From: a bacterium
GTDB taxonomy: Bacteria; Verrucomicrobiota; Lentisphaeria; Victivallales; GWF2-38-69
Length of the DNA stretch: 56,151 nt
NCBI GenBank assembly: GCA_021781705.1
Contig: JAJXWI010000010.1
Location: forward strand, 1 to 56,151
Direction: 5' to 3'
Shown here: piece after piece, positions 28,214 to 35,974 of the stretch
Numbering within the stretch: the first letter of the stretch is position 1
Layout: each line of letters opens with the position of its first letter
Translations under genes and position numbers: made by a program
The notes under the pieces: generated by a model
What the model was told of the DNA's origin: nothing
The model's database searches: none
The model's input: only the letters and a program-made list of their open reading frames with translations

Positions 28214-29248
28214 TCAGGTTTTGCTGTTAAATACTCCCACAGGACATTTGGCCATGGCTTCTTCGAGTTCTTTTCTTATCACACTGGATCTAATTCTGTC
28301 TCTGAGCGGTTTAAGATCTCTAAATGGGACAAACTCTTTATCTTCTTTTATTGCAGTTTTCCATCTTTCTAATCCTTCCGGAGACATCCTCATAGGAATA
28401 AAGCATGATGGCCCCCCTATATCCCATGTGGGAATATCTTTTGAACTTTTCACATTACCTTTCAAAAGACTTTCATTAATTGCTTGTGTTAACTCAACAG
28501 CGAAAATATCTATTTCTGGAACTCCAGCTAAAAATGCTGATACTTTTTCTTGTATTTTTTTCTCTTTGTAAAAGTCATTATGCTTCTCTATTTTACCAAA
28601 TTCATCATCAGTAATATCTAGATATTTACCATATTTATGAATGAACTGTCCTAGGTTTTTAATCTCTTCTTTATTTAGATCAGTCCTGCGTATGCCACCT
28701 ATAATTAACTCTAACTCCACTGCTGCTGCTATTTTCCATTCCTCTAATACTTGCCTGCCTGCTGCTGCTATTTTTTCTTGTGTTTTTTTCTCTTTTATTT
28801 TACCAAATTCATCATCAGTAATATCTAGATATTTACCATATTTACGAATGAACCGCCTTAGGTTTTTAATCTCTTCTTGATTTAGATCAGTCTTACGTAT
28901 GCCATCTCTAATTAACTGTAACTCCACTGTTGCTGATACTGTTTTCCATTCCAATAATACCTTTCCACCTTCTGGGGCATAGTAATATTTCTGTAATTCG
29001 TCTGGGTTTTCATTATCGATAGGAATAAATCCCATCTTTAACCAAAATAAATGTGAACTCCATGCAGCAGTCAGCGTTATGCCTGAACATCTTCCGCTTA
29101 GAACTTCTTCTTTTATTATCTTTTGTAGTTTTCGTGTAGCATCACCATCACCTTTACCAAACACAGAGTTTATATGATAATCACCAGCACCCATGGCTGC
29201 AATGCAGCCCACAATAACTAAAAGAGCTACAGTTATACTTTTTTTCAT
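28214..29248 (-). CDS. Exported protein with internal duplication and GNAT-like segment
   Basis: The ATG at 29248 has an AAAGGA site at good distance; the frame also runs five codons further to a GTG. A signal peptide is visible (M-K-K-S-I-T-V-A-L-L-V-I-V-G). Residues about 25-80 recall the second half of a GNAT acetyltransferase (G-K-G-D-G near the acyl-CoA loop, F-W-L-K-M-G-F-I-P near the end). Next comes a 60-residue unit present twice in tandem. The 110-residue C-terminus is unrecognised. Function unknown; the acetyltransferase likeness covers only part of that fold. Confidence 0.6.
   Translation of the reverse strand: MKKSITVALLVIVGCIAAMGAGDYHINSVFGKGDGDATRKLQKIIKEEVLSGRCSGITLTAAWSSHLFWLKMGFIPIDNENPDELQKYYYAPEGGKVLLEWKTVSATVELQLIRDGIRKTDLNQEEIKNLRRFIRKYGKYLDITDDEFGKIKEKKTQEKIAAAGRQVLEEWKIAAAVELELIIGGIRRTDLNKEEIKNLGQFIHKYGKYLDITDDEFGKIEKHNDFYKEKKIQEKVSAFLAGVPEIDIFAVELTQAINESLLKGNVKSSKDIPTWDIGGPSCFIPMRMSPEGLERWKTAIKEDKEFVPFRDLKPLRDRIRSSVIRKELEEAMAKCPVGVFNSKT
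28568..28960 (-). repeat. Tandem ~210-bp duplication inside the exported gene
   Basis: Two copies, about 28778-28960 and 28568-28750, encode near-identical 60-residue units sharing Y-G-K-Y-L-D-I-T-D-D-E-F-G-K-I. The DNA is also highly similar, so the duplication is recent. One codon is missing from the second copy. Confidence 0.9.
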
Positions 29249-29298
29249 AATAAATCCTTTCACTTTGCTTTTCAGCGGTGGCTATTTGACATTTTGAA

Positions 29299-30300
29299 CT
29301 AATATATTTCAGGTTTTGCTGTTCTGTTCATTAGGTCTTTCATGCACTGAAATGGTGGCTTGCTTTCGTAGAGCGTAAAATAAAGCTCGTCTATTATCGG
29401 AGTTTCAATATCCATTTTTTTAGAAAGTTCGTAAGCGCTTTTAGAGGTTTTTATTCCCTCCGCCACCTTGAAACCAAGTTCCTGTAACACCTGATCAAGG
29501 GTTTTGTTTTTTCCTAGTCCTTCGCCCACAAACCTGTTTCTGCTGTGCTTGCTGTAACACGTTACCAGCATATCTCCGATGCCGCTTAGCCCTGAGAACG
29601 TCTCATATTTCCCGCCGAGCGCTTTTCCCAGTCTGGACATTTCTGCAATCCCGCGGGTTATCAGCGCGGCCTTTGAATTGTCTCCAAGGCTCATCCCATC
29701 GGCTATTCCTGCTGCTATGGCAAAGACGTTCTTCAATGCTCCGCCCAATTCAACTCCGATATAGTCATCAGTCAAATAAACTCTAAAAAACTTATTTATA
29801 AAAAGCTGCTGCAATAATTCTCCGACTTTTTGATCCTTACAGCCTAGAACTACTGCTGTAGGAACAGCCTTAGCTACTTCTTCGGCATGGCTAGGGCCGG
29901 AAAGCACTGCGTATTTTACCGACCCCAGGATTTCTTCTGCAACCTGACTCATCCTCTCCAATGTGTTATTTTCTATCCCTTTGGCTATGTTGACAAATAT
30001 CTGTTCTCCCTTTTTTACATATCCTTTTATCTCTTCCAGCAGTTTTCTCTGGTATTGCGAGGGCAGGGCAAGTATTATGACTTCGGCATTTTTAAGAGCA
30101 TGCTCAAGTTCCGATGTGAATTCTATTTTTTCATTGAAAGTAATCTGTGGAAGAAATCTCGGGTTCTTTCTTGTTTCTTCCATCACTTTTATATAGTCAG
30201 AAAATGGACCCCATAATGTCACCTCATGGTAATTGTCTGATAGCATATTTGGTATTTCGCTGCGCCAGGCGCCATCCCCAAGTACTGATACTTTCATCAT
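29299..30300 (-). CDS. gpsA: NAD(P)H-dependent glycerol-3-phosphate dehydrogenase
   Basis: It reduces dihydroxyacetone phosphate to sn-glycerol-3-phosphate for phospholipid synthesis. 333 aa, start ATG 30300 after AGGAGA. Family segments: L-S-G-P-S-H-A-E-E-V, G-A-L-K-N-V-F-A-I-A-A-G with the catalytic Lys, and S-G-I-G-D-M-L-V-T-C-Y-S. The nucleotide-binding loop is unusual: it reads G-D-G-A-W-R-S-E where the family has G-x-G-x-W-G-T-A. It is last in the addB to gpsA series on the minus strand, 54 bp after the addA-like gene. Confidence 0.92.
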   Translation of the reverse strand: MMKVSVLGDGAWRSEIPNMLSDNYHEVTLWGPFSDYIKVMEETRKNPRFLPQITFNEKIEFTSELEHALKNAEVIILALPSQYQRKLLEEIKGYVKKGEQIFVNIAKGIENNTLERMSQVAEEILGSVKYAVLSGPSHAEEVAKAVPTAVVLGCKDQKVGELLQQLFINKFFRVYLTDDYIGVELGGALKNVFAIAAGIADGMSLGDNSKAALITRGIAEMSRLGKALGGKYETFSGLSGIGDMLVTCYSKHSRNRFVGEGLGKNKTLDQVLQELGFKVAEGIKTSKSAYELSKKMDIETPIIDELYFTLYESKPPFQCMKDLMNRTAKPEIY

Positions 30301-30356
30301 CAAAGATTCTCCTAATAGTTATTTTCTAATCCCCAGCGATGGAGGTTATAAAATAA

Positions 30357-33300
30357 CTATATTATAGCAATCCTGTTTACCAATAATAGCTTTGCCTCGA
30401 TATTTTTAAGAGGGATTTTTAAAATGTATGAAAGAGAATTTTTGTAGGAATTCAGTTGTGCTGAGTATTTTTCTTTTATAACTTCACTATCATTAACTTC
30501 TTCGTACTTGTAGTCGATTATTGTGGCTTTGAGGATGTTTCCGCTACTATCTTTTTCTATTACGACTCTGTCAAACCTGCCTTTTTCCCAAACTTCGTCA
30601 ATGAAGAGCGAAAACTCTTTTTCACGCCAGAGTTCGGCTGTTCCTGAAGGCTTGGAAAGAAGTTTTCTTATCTCGATATTTTTTAAAAATTCCTTCACTT
30701 TAAATTTTGATTCTCTGACGATTTCTTTGTCAAAAGGCTTGCTGAAAATAATATTGTCTATAATGAAATCTGAATCGCAGTCGTCAATCCATCCGATGTG
30801 TTCAAAAATCTCGTGGATGCAAAGGCCAATATCCAAAGCTGTGTTTTTTGTGTCAGCCAGAAAGTCCAAGGCACTAAAGTCCGTTCGTTTGGATGGCGAA
30901 ATATTATTTCTTTTAGGTGAACAAATCAGTTTAATCTTTTTAGGGCTAAGCACCATTTCTCTTTTATCTTCGGATTTCTTTTTGTCCATGAACCATTCAC
31001 CATTTCCATGCTCATAGATAACAGGCGCGCTTATTGCTGCCCTTTGATTTGAGATTGATTTTCCTCCTAGGAGTCTATTAAGAATGGTTGATAAACGAAT
31101 TGTTTTTGATTTCTCCGAGTCAGGTTCTGAAAACAGGTACATGGCCTTTTTCGCCCTGGTTAATGCTACATAGAGAACGCATAACTGTTCGTAACAATAT
31201 TTGACGTCAAGTTCCTTGATTTTTTCTTTCATGATATTGTTTGCTGTGGCAATATCTCTTGGCGGGAGCAAAACCGCAATTTCCTGATCGTTGTTTTTAC
31301 CCTTTAGAACCTGTATGCCTTCATGGATTTGGGTATTTAAAATGCCGGATTTAATTGAAAGTTTTGGTAAAATAACCATGTCATATTCAAGGCCTTTTGC
31401 CTTATAAACGGTTATTATCTGAACGCATTTATCATCTGTTTTGACAGGAATTTTATAATTTTCAATATGTTTGATAAAGGAAACGACATCCGTGTTATCA
31501 TTCCTGTAAAGCTCCGCCGCATAAACTGTTTGATCTAGACGTAATTCATGCAATTTTGAATTATTTTCAAGAACTTTTTCCTTAATGATATTTACCCATT
31601 TTATGGTAAATTCGACAAACCCAAGCAGGCACAACTCTTCTACCAGCATTTTTGTCGTCTCTTCAAGTCTAATCTTTCCGAATTCCGTTGGAAAGCATTC
31701 TGAAAGAGCACTTAGTTCAACCATCCCTAAAGCTATTGTATCTCCGGGGTGATGTATAATTTTTAATAGAGAAAGAAGAAGTTGTACGGCGGGAGAACTT
31801 ACCAAATTGAAACTTCCTTCTTTTGCGCACGGTATTGCTTTGCTCGTGAGATATTTTTCTATTTCATCAGCGTCATCATTCTTGAGAACTAGTATTCCTA
31901 CGCTCAACCCTTTTTCCAGGGGATTAATATATTTGAGGATATTGGTTATCTCTTTTAAAGGAAGAAGTGATTCCACTTTTTCCTCTATGGATTTATTTCC
32001 GTCGAATTCATAAACAACGCTGTATCCTTCTTCTACTTTAACTGTCTCGTGAATCTTCCAATTTTCTTTCCACAACCTAATAACGCTTGAGTTTATCTCT
32101 TCTATCTTATGAAGATTGTCGAATACTAGATTTACCGTTTCTATTATTGCTTTGGATGATCTATATGACTTGAATAGTTTTTCCTCAGTCAGCCGGTCAT
32201 TGTATTTATCTTTTACGCTGTTAAACAAATAAGAATCTCCGCCGCGCCAGGAATAGATGGCCTGTTTTACATCGCCGACATAGAAAAAACTCCTCTTGCC
32301 TGTAAGATCATTCATTATTTCATCTATGAGATTGGATATGACATTCCATTGCACCCTGCTTGTATCTTGAAATTCATCTATGAGCCAGTGGTCATACCGG
32401 CTGTCTAACCTGTAATCAATGTACAGCTGATTAGGTTCTTGTGACGATTCAGCTGTAAGAGTCATTCCTTGAAGGAAGAATAAGATATCATCAAATGCGA
32501 GCAGGCCATTGTTTTGAACAGAATTAAGATACTTCTCATTATATAAGTTCAGAGCCTTATAAATCCCCCTGGTCTCGTGCAGTTTAGATTTGAAAATACA
32601 AGTCAAATACTTCATGATTGCCTGATAAAGAACCGTTGCGTTAAAGTCTAAATTCTTGCTGCCGAACTTTAGCGAAATACTTTTTTTTTCTATGCTCGCA
32701 CTTAAGAGAGAGGACAGCCCTCCCTCGTTTCCAACTATTCTTTTAAAAAATTCCTTCACTGAGTTATCAACTATTGATTCTTCCGTGAACTCATTGGCTT
32801 TCAGAACCGCATCTTTAAATTGATTAAAGACATTGCTAGTTACATCTTTTCCTTCAAACATTTTATTGGCCGCATCAATATCCACATGATAATCTCTTTT
32901 TAATTCATCAGGAAGAATGCGTTCATTCCCCCAGTGACTGCTATCGGGGTGCTTTTTGTAAATGGCATAGTGGTTCTTAATGAAGTCTTCTATGGTCTTG
33001 TAAACGGAGACCTCTTCTTTTCCGAAAGTAGCCTGCTTAAAAGCCTCAAAGAGACTATCTTTTGTTTCATCCGATAAATCTTTGAGTAAAAGGTTTCTAA
33101 GCGTGTTGTCTAAAATTATGTAACTGCTTTCTTCATCAATAAGCTCAAGCTTGGAATCAATGCCGTACTCATAGGGAAATGATTGAAGAACTTTAAAAAA
33201 GAAACTGTCCAGAGTCGATACAGAAATCCTGTGCTGAACTCCTATAATTTTCTTCAGGAGTTCGAAAACCCTTGCTTTCGTCATTCCTTCTATCTTGTCA

Positions 33301-33524
33301 ACTTCGCAATCTTTGACACGCACATCTTCTTTTTCGTACCAGATCAAGAGCCTGTCAACTATTTTATTAAATATTTCACCCGCAGCTTTTTTAGTAAACG
33401 TTAAAGCAATGATTTTTTCAGGAGGAACACCCTTGTTCAGGAGTTTTATATAGCGCAAGGTCAGACGGAACGTTTTTCCGCTCCCTGCTGATGCCGATAT
33501 TACTGTGTTATCTACCAGATTCAT
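30357..33524 (-). CDS. addA: AddA-like UvrD/RecB-family helicase-nuclease
   Basis: A 1055-aa superfamily 1 helicase with a C-terminal PD-(D/E)XK nuclease that, with an AddB partner, would process DNA double-strand ends for recombination and degrade foreign linear DNA. Walker A S-A-S-A-G-S-G-K-T is at 10-18, followed by A-L-T-F-T-K-K-A-A. Motif II is I-D-E-F-Q-D-T, motif III V-G-D-V-K-Q-A-I-Y-S-W-R-G-G, motif VI V-A-L-T-R-A-K-K-A-M. Nuclease motifs G-R-F-D-R and I-I-D-Y-K are near the end. The start is set at ATG 33524, just before the motif I region; its ribosome site is poor. It is separated from the addB-like gene by three accessory genes. Confidence 0.9.
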   Translation of the reverse strand: MNLVDNTVISASAGSGKTFRLTLRYIKLLNKGVPPEKIIALTFTKKAAGEIFNKIVDRLLIWYEKEDVRVKDCEVDKIEGMTKARVFELLKKIIGVQHRISVSTLDSFFFKVLQSFPYEYGIDSKLELIDEESSYIILDNTLRNLLLKDLSDETKDSLFEAFKQATFGKEEVSVYKTIEDFIKNHYAIYKKHPDSSHWGNERILPDELKRDYHVDIDAANKMFEGKDVTSNVFNQFKDAVLKANEFTEESIVDNSVKEFFKRIVGNEGGLSSLLSASIEKKSISLKFGSKNLDFNATVLYQAIMKYLTCIFKSKLHETRGIYKALNLYNEKYLNSVQNNGLLAFDDILFFLQGMTLTAESSQEPNQLYIDYRLDSRYDHWLIDEFQDTSRVQWNVISNLIDEIMNDLTGKRSFFYVGDVKQAIYSWRGGDSYLFNSVKDKYNDRLTEEKLFKSYRSSKAIIETVNLVFDNLHKIEEINSSVIRLWKENWKIHETVKVEEGYSVVYEFDGNKSIEEKVESLLPLKEITNILKYINPLEKGLSVGILVLKNDDADEIEKYLTSKAIPCAKEGSFNLVSSPAVQLLLSLLKIIHHPGDTIALGMVELSALSECFPTEFGKIRLEETTKMLVEELCLLGFVEFTIKWVNIIKEKVLENNSKLHELRLDQTVYAAELYRNDNTDVVSFIKHIENYKIPVKTDDKCVQIITVYKAKGLEYDMVILPKLSIKSGILNTQIHEGIQVLKGKNNDQEIAVLLPPRDIATANNIMKEKIKELDVKYCYEQLCVLYVALTRAKKAMYLFSEPDSEKSKTIRLSTILNRLLGGKSISNQRAAISAPVIYEHGNGEWFMDKKKSEDKREMVLSPKKIKLICSPKRNNISPSKRTDFSALDFLADTKNTALDIGLCIHEIFEHIGWIDDCDSDFIIDNIIFSKPFDKEIVRESKFKVKEFLKNIEIRKLLSKPSGTAELWREKEFSLFIDEVWEKGRFDRVVIEKDSSGNILKATIIDYKYEEVNDSEVIKEKYSAQLNSYKNSLSYILKIPLKNIEAKLLLVNRIAII

Positions 33525-33836
33525 AATAAATAAAATATCTCTTATCCCCCATTTTATAATCGCTAAATATTCAAAAGCTCGAAAATAATTTGCCCACGGA
33601 TAACTTTTCCATATAGGTGTAATGAAACCTCCTGCAAAAAATATAGGGCTTGTAGATAAAGTTAGCAACTTACAAGATTTTGGTCTCATTCTCGTTGCAG
33701 GAGACGCAGACTCCAACAGTGCCAAAATCGCAATTAAGACAAAAGAGGAAACGTGTGCTAAAAACTTTTTATTACATTATTTATTTTTTAATAACGAGTG
33801 CACTTGACTTTTGAAAACAGCATTTTTCTGTATCAT
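33525..33836. other. 312-bp leader region upstream of addA-like gene
   Basis: No convincing gene is present. It holds nested inverted repeats: an outer 9-bp pair CTCCTGCAA (33629-33637) / TTGCAGGAG (33695-33703) and an inner CTTGTA (33649-33654) / TACAAG (33671-33676). Transcribed on the minus strand these would fold about 105-180 bases before the addA start. This could be a structured leader, a terminator remnant or a mobile repeat. Confidence 0.5.
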
Positions 33837-34667
33837 TCAATTTTTTATAAAATTCATTTTGGGATAAATTGTTGGTTTCCCAAATCGTGAAACACCCATG
33901 TCGTATAGGCTCTTGTTCTCTATCAGTGTCTTTGTTGGTAATGTAATTATAAACCAATTATTGCCACACCCAAGATTCTTCCCTGTATAAAAATGCAGGG
34001 AACATGAAATCAATCCTCCTACGCCATTCTCTTTAGAACCTATGCTGAATCGAGAAATAAAACGATTTTCCCACAGAAGTTCATGATTTGTTGTCATTAA
34101 ATGTTTTTTAATAAAATTTTCCTTAGTTGTATCGATGTCGTCCATTATCCACCAGCATGGATTGTAATTCTGTAAAATATCTCCGTTTGAATGAAGCCAA
34201 TATATAGATTTAACAATTTTAGTTATAGTTTCATTTACTGGTAATTTATTTATATTTATTGCAAGTTTTTCTGATGTGGGATTTTTTTCTAAGTATGGTT
34301 TTAATAATTCTCGACGACGTTTTGCTTTCTTTGAGCTTTTTAATTGTTCTTCTAATTGCTCACGCAATGCAAATAAATCAGGATCAGTTGTCGTTGACTG
34401 ATTGAGACTAAGTGCCATTAGAACACTAAGTAAGTAGTCTGAATCTGAAGACCTTCTGTTACATTCAGAGCATACAGGGAATGTAAAAAATTCAGTTTTA
34501 CTGTTTCTTAACGTTTTAGGATATAGTACCTTTGGGGGCAGATGATCTTTTTCAGTTGCAATATTAGTGCCACATATAATGCAAGGATTATTGTTTTGAT
34601 CCCAATAATTCAATAAGTCCTGATGCTTATTTTTTAGTTTTCTGTATTTTTCTTCTTCAGTAATCAT
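33837..34667 (-). CDS. HNH-type zinc-finger endonuclease-like protein
   Basis: 276 aa. Residues about 29-80 show paired zinc ligands: C-I-I-C, then D-H-L-P-P-K, then C-S-E-C-N-R-R, the arrangement of an HNH/McrA-type nuclease where the D-H supplies the catalytic His. The rest is an unrecognised helical region (about 95-160, charged) and a beta-rich C-terminus with W-W-I-M-D-D and G-C-G-N-N-W-F-I-I. HNH proteins of this size are common in restriction and other defence loci. It lies between addB- and addA-like genes with AT-rich flanks. The catalytic role is inferred from the motif only. Confidence 0.65.
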   Translation of the reverse strand: MITEEEKYRKLKNKHQDLLNYWDQNNNPCIICGTNIATEKDHLPPKVLYPKTLRNSKTEFFTFPVCSECNRRSSDSDYLLSVLMALSLNQSTTTDPDLFALREQLEEQLKSSKKAKRRRELLKPYLEKNPTSEKLAININKLPVNETITKIVKSIYWLHSNGDILQNYNPCWWIMDDIDTTKENFIKKHLMTTNHELLWENRFISRFSIGSKENGVGGLISCSLHFYTGKNLGCGNNWFIITLPTKTLIENKSLYDMGVSRFGKPTIYPKMNFIKN

Positions 34668-34787
34668 CAAAATATCTTTTATACTTAACGAAAAATATTT
34701 GCATAACCTCTACTCAAAGGTGCGAGTCTATGAGCATTCGCAGAAATGATTCGTTAGCGTTTTAATTGATTTTTAAAATCTTATTTT

Positions 34788-35192
34788 TTAAAATTTGCCC
34801 ATTTTTAAGTCAGGTAAAGTGAATGATGAATGTTCTTTAACATCCTTTGCTTTAATAATTGTCATAACTTCTAGACTTATTGCTTTGGGAGTTAATCCAA
34901 AATGGTCTAAGTCTATATTTCCTATCAAAAACGGAAATTCATTTAAGTATCGTGAAAGCAATATTGTTCTATGTCGACCGTTAATGAAAAAAATCTTGCC
35001 ATTAAATATATAAGCAGCAGGAGGTGTAAAATATAAAAAATTACATTGTTCAAAAAACCAATCTTTGTGATAAACATTTTCAATAGTTTGAGAATTCCTA
35101 CAGGCAATGTCATTTTCATATTCCATCAGTTTTTTTGCATCGACTAGAAATAAACGGTCTGTAGAAGCAGTTTTTTGTATCTTTACTTCCAT
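34788..35192 (-). CDS. Small ParB-like-domain protein
   Basis: 134 aa. The central F-F-I-N-G-R-H-R-T-I-L-L-S-R-Y motif (about 70-84) matches the N-G-x-H-R motif of ParB/sulfiredoxin-fold domains, which bind nucleotides in ParB and related modification or defence proteins. The protein is too short for a DNA-binding ParB and lacks a helix-turn-helix. It lies between the HNH-like gene (120 bp) and the possible HEPN-like gene (56 bp) on the same strand, so the three probably form one unit. Confidence 0.55.
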   Translation of the reverse strand: MEVKIQKTASTDRLFLVDAKKLMEYENDIACRNSQTIENVYHKDWFFEQCNFLYFTPPAAYIFNGKIFFINGRHRTILLSRYLNEFPFLIGNIDLDHFGLTPKAISLEVMTIIKAKDVKEHSSFTLPDLKMGKF

Positions 35193-35248
35193 TTTTTATC
35201 TCTAATATTAAAATCCAGCAGTCGAGCTTCACAAGGCTCGCTGAAAGA

Positions 35249-35824
35249 TCAGTTTCCAGTTAACCTATTAAGCGTTGAGCTAAACCCATTCCAATATTTC
35301 TGTCCCCAATAATTAAGACCCTGGAAATCTGGATGACATCGTATTCTATCTACGAAATCATATGCTTGAGTCATTAATTTCATTGATGCTTCAATTACTG
35401 CACCATTACCTTGTTCGAACTTCGGCTGCGGAATAGGATCACCTTCTTTCTTGCCGCTTGCTGTGTCATCTTTTTCAAATTTTTTCGTTACTCTGCTTTT
35501 GTCAAGATGGACAACATATGTATGTATTGATTGCATAGTTAACCACTTTTCAACACTAGAATCTAGCGCTTTATCAGTTGGGTTCTTAGGGGTGTAACAA
35601 TCAAACATTTTAAGTTTTATTGAATCTCTACATTTATCAGGAGGGTAGAAAAAATGGTGAATTGCTCGAAGTTTCAGCAAACCAGAAGTTTTGAATACTT
35701 CAATCAACGCAAAATCCTTTGATTTTTTTAGATTTTCAATTGAAACAGCTAAAATATAGAGATCATAGATCACACATCTAAGATATTCAGACAATTCTTC
35801 ATGGGAGGGTGAATTTTCAGTCAT
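35249..35824 (-). CDS. Hypothetical protein, HEPN-like pattern possible
   Basis: 191 aa from ATG 35824, which follows AAGGAGA; the longer TTG start is not needed. It is helical. A pattern L-R-A-I-H-H-F-F-Y (about 51-59) followed some 50 residues later by H-T-Y-V-V-H-L-D-K-S-R resembles widespread uncharacterised HEPN-like proteins, in which an R...H-L-x-x-x-R arrangement recurs. A polar, Lys-rich insert follows and a conserved-looking C-terminal W-G-Q-K-Y-W region ends it. I cannot name a family with certainty. First gene of the three-gene group between addB and addA. Confidence 0.5.
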   Translation of the reverse strand: MTENSPSHEELSEYLRCVIYDLYILAVSIENLKKSKDFALIEVFKTSGLLKLRAIHHFFYPPDKCRDSIKLKMFDCYTPKNPTDKALDSSVEKWLTMQSIHTYVVHLDKSRVTKKFEKDDTASGKKEGDPIPQPKFEQGNGAVIEASMKLMTQAYDFVDRIRCHPDFQGLNYWGQKYWNGFSSTLNRLTGN

Positions 35825-35974
35825 CTTAAAATCTCCTTGCAATGTTTGGTTATGAAAGCATTATATCTTGTTTTTTTAAATTTTTCAATGGATGCCATTA
35901 GTTCGCCAATTTTGCAATAAAATATACAATTTCGCTTACTTATTCGGTCTCAGAAGAGTAAGCTCTTGAATACG

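Noticed and set aside
33525-33725. N-terminal extension of the addA-like protein to 33725
   Set aside because: Family alignment begins a few residues before the Walker A motif, and the extension reads through the inverted repeats.
33622-33807. 61-aa plus-strand ORF upstream of addA
   Set aside because: It overlaps the nested inverted repeats, has no proper ribosome site and no recognisable protein.
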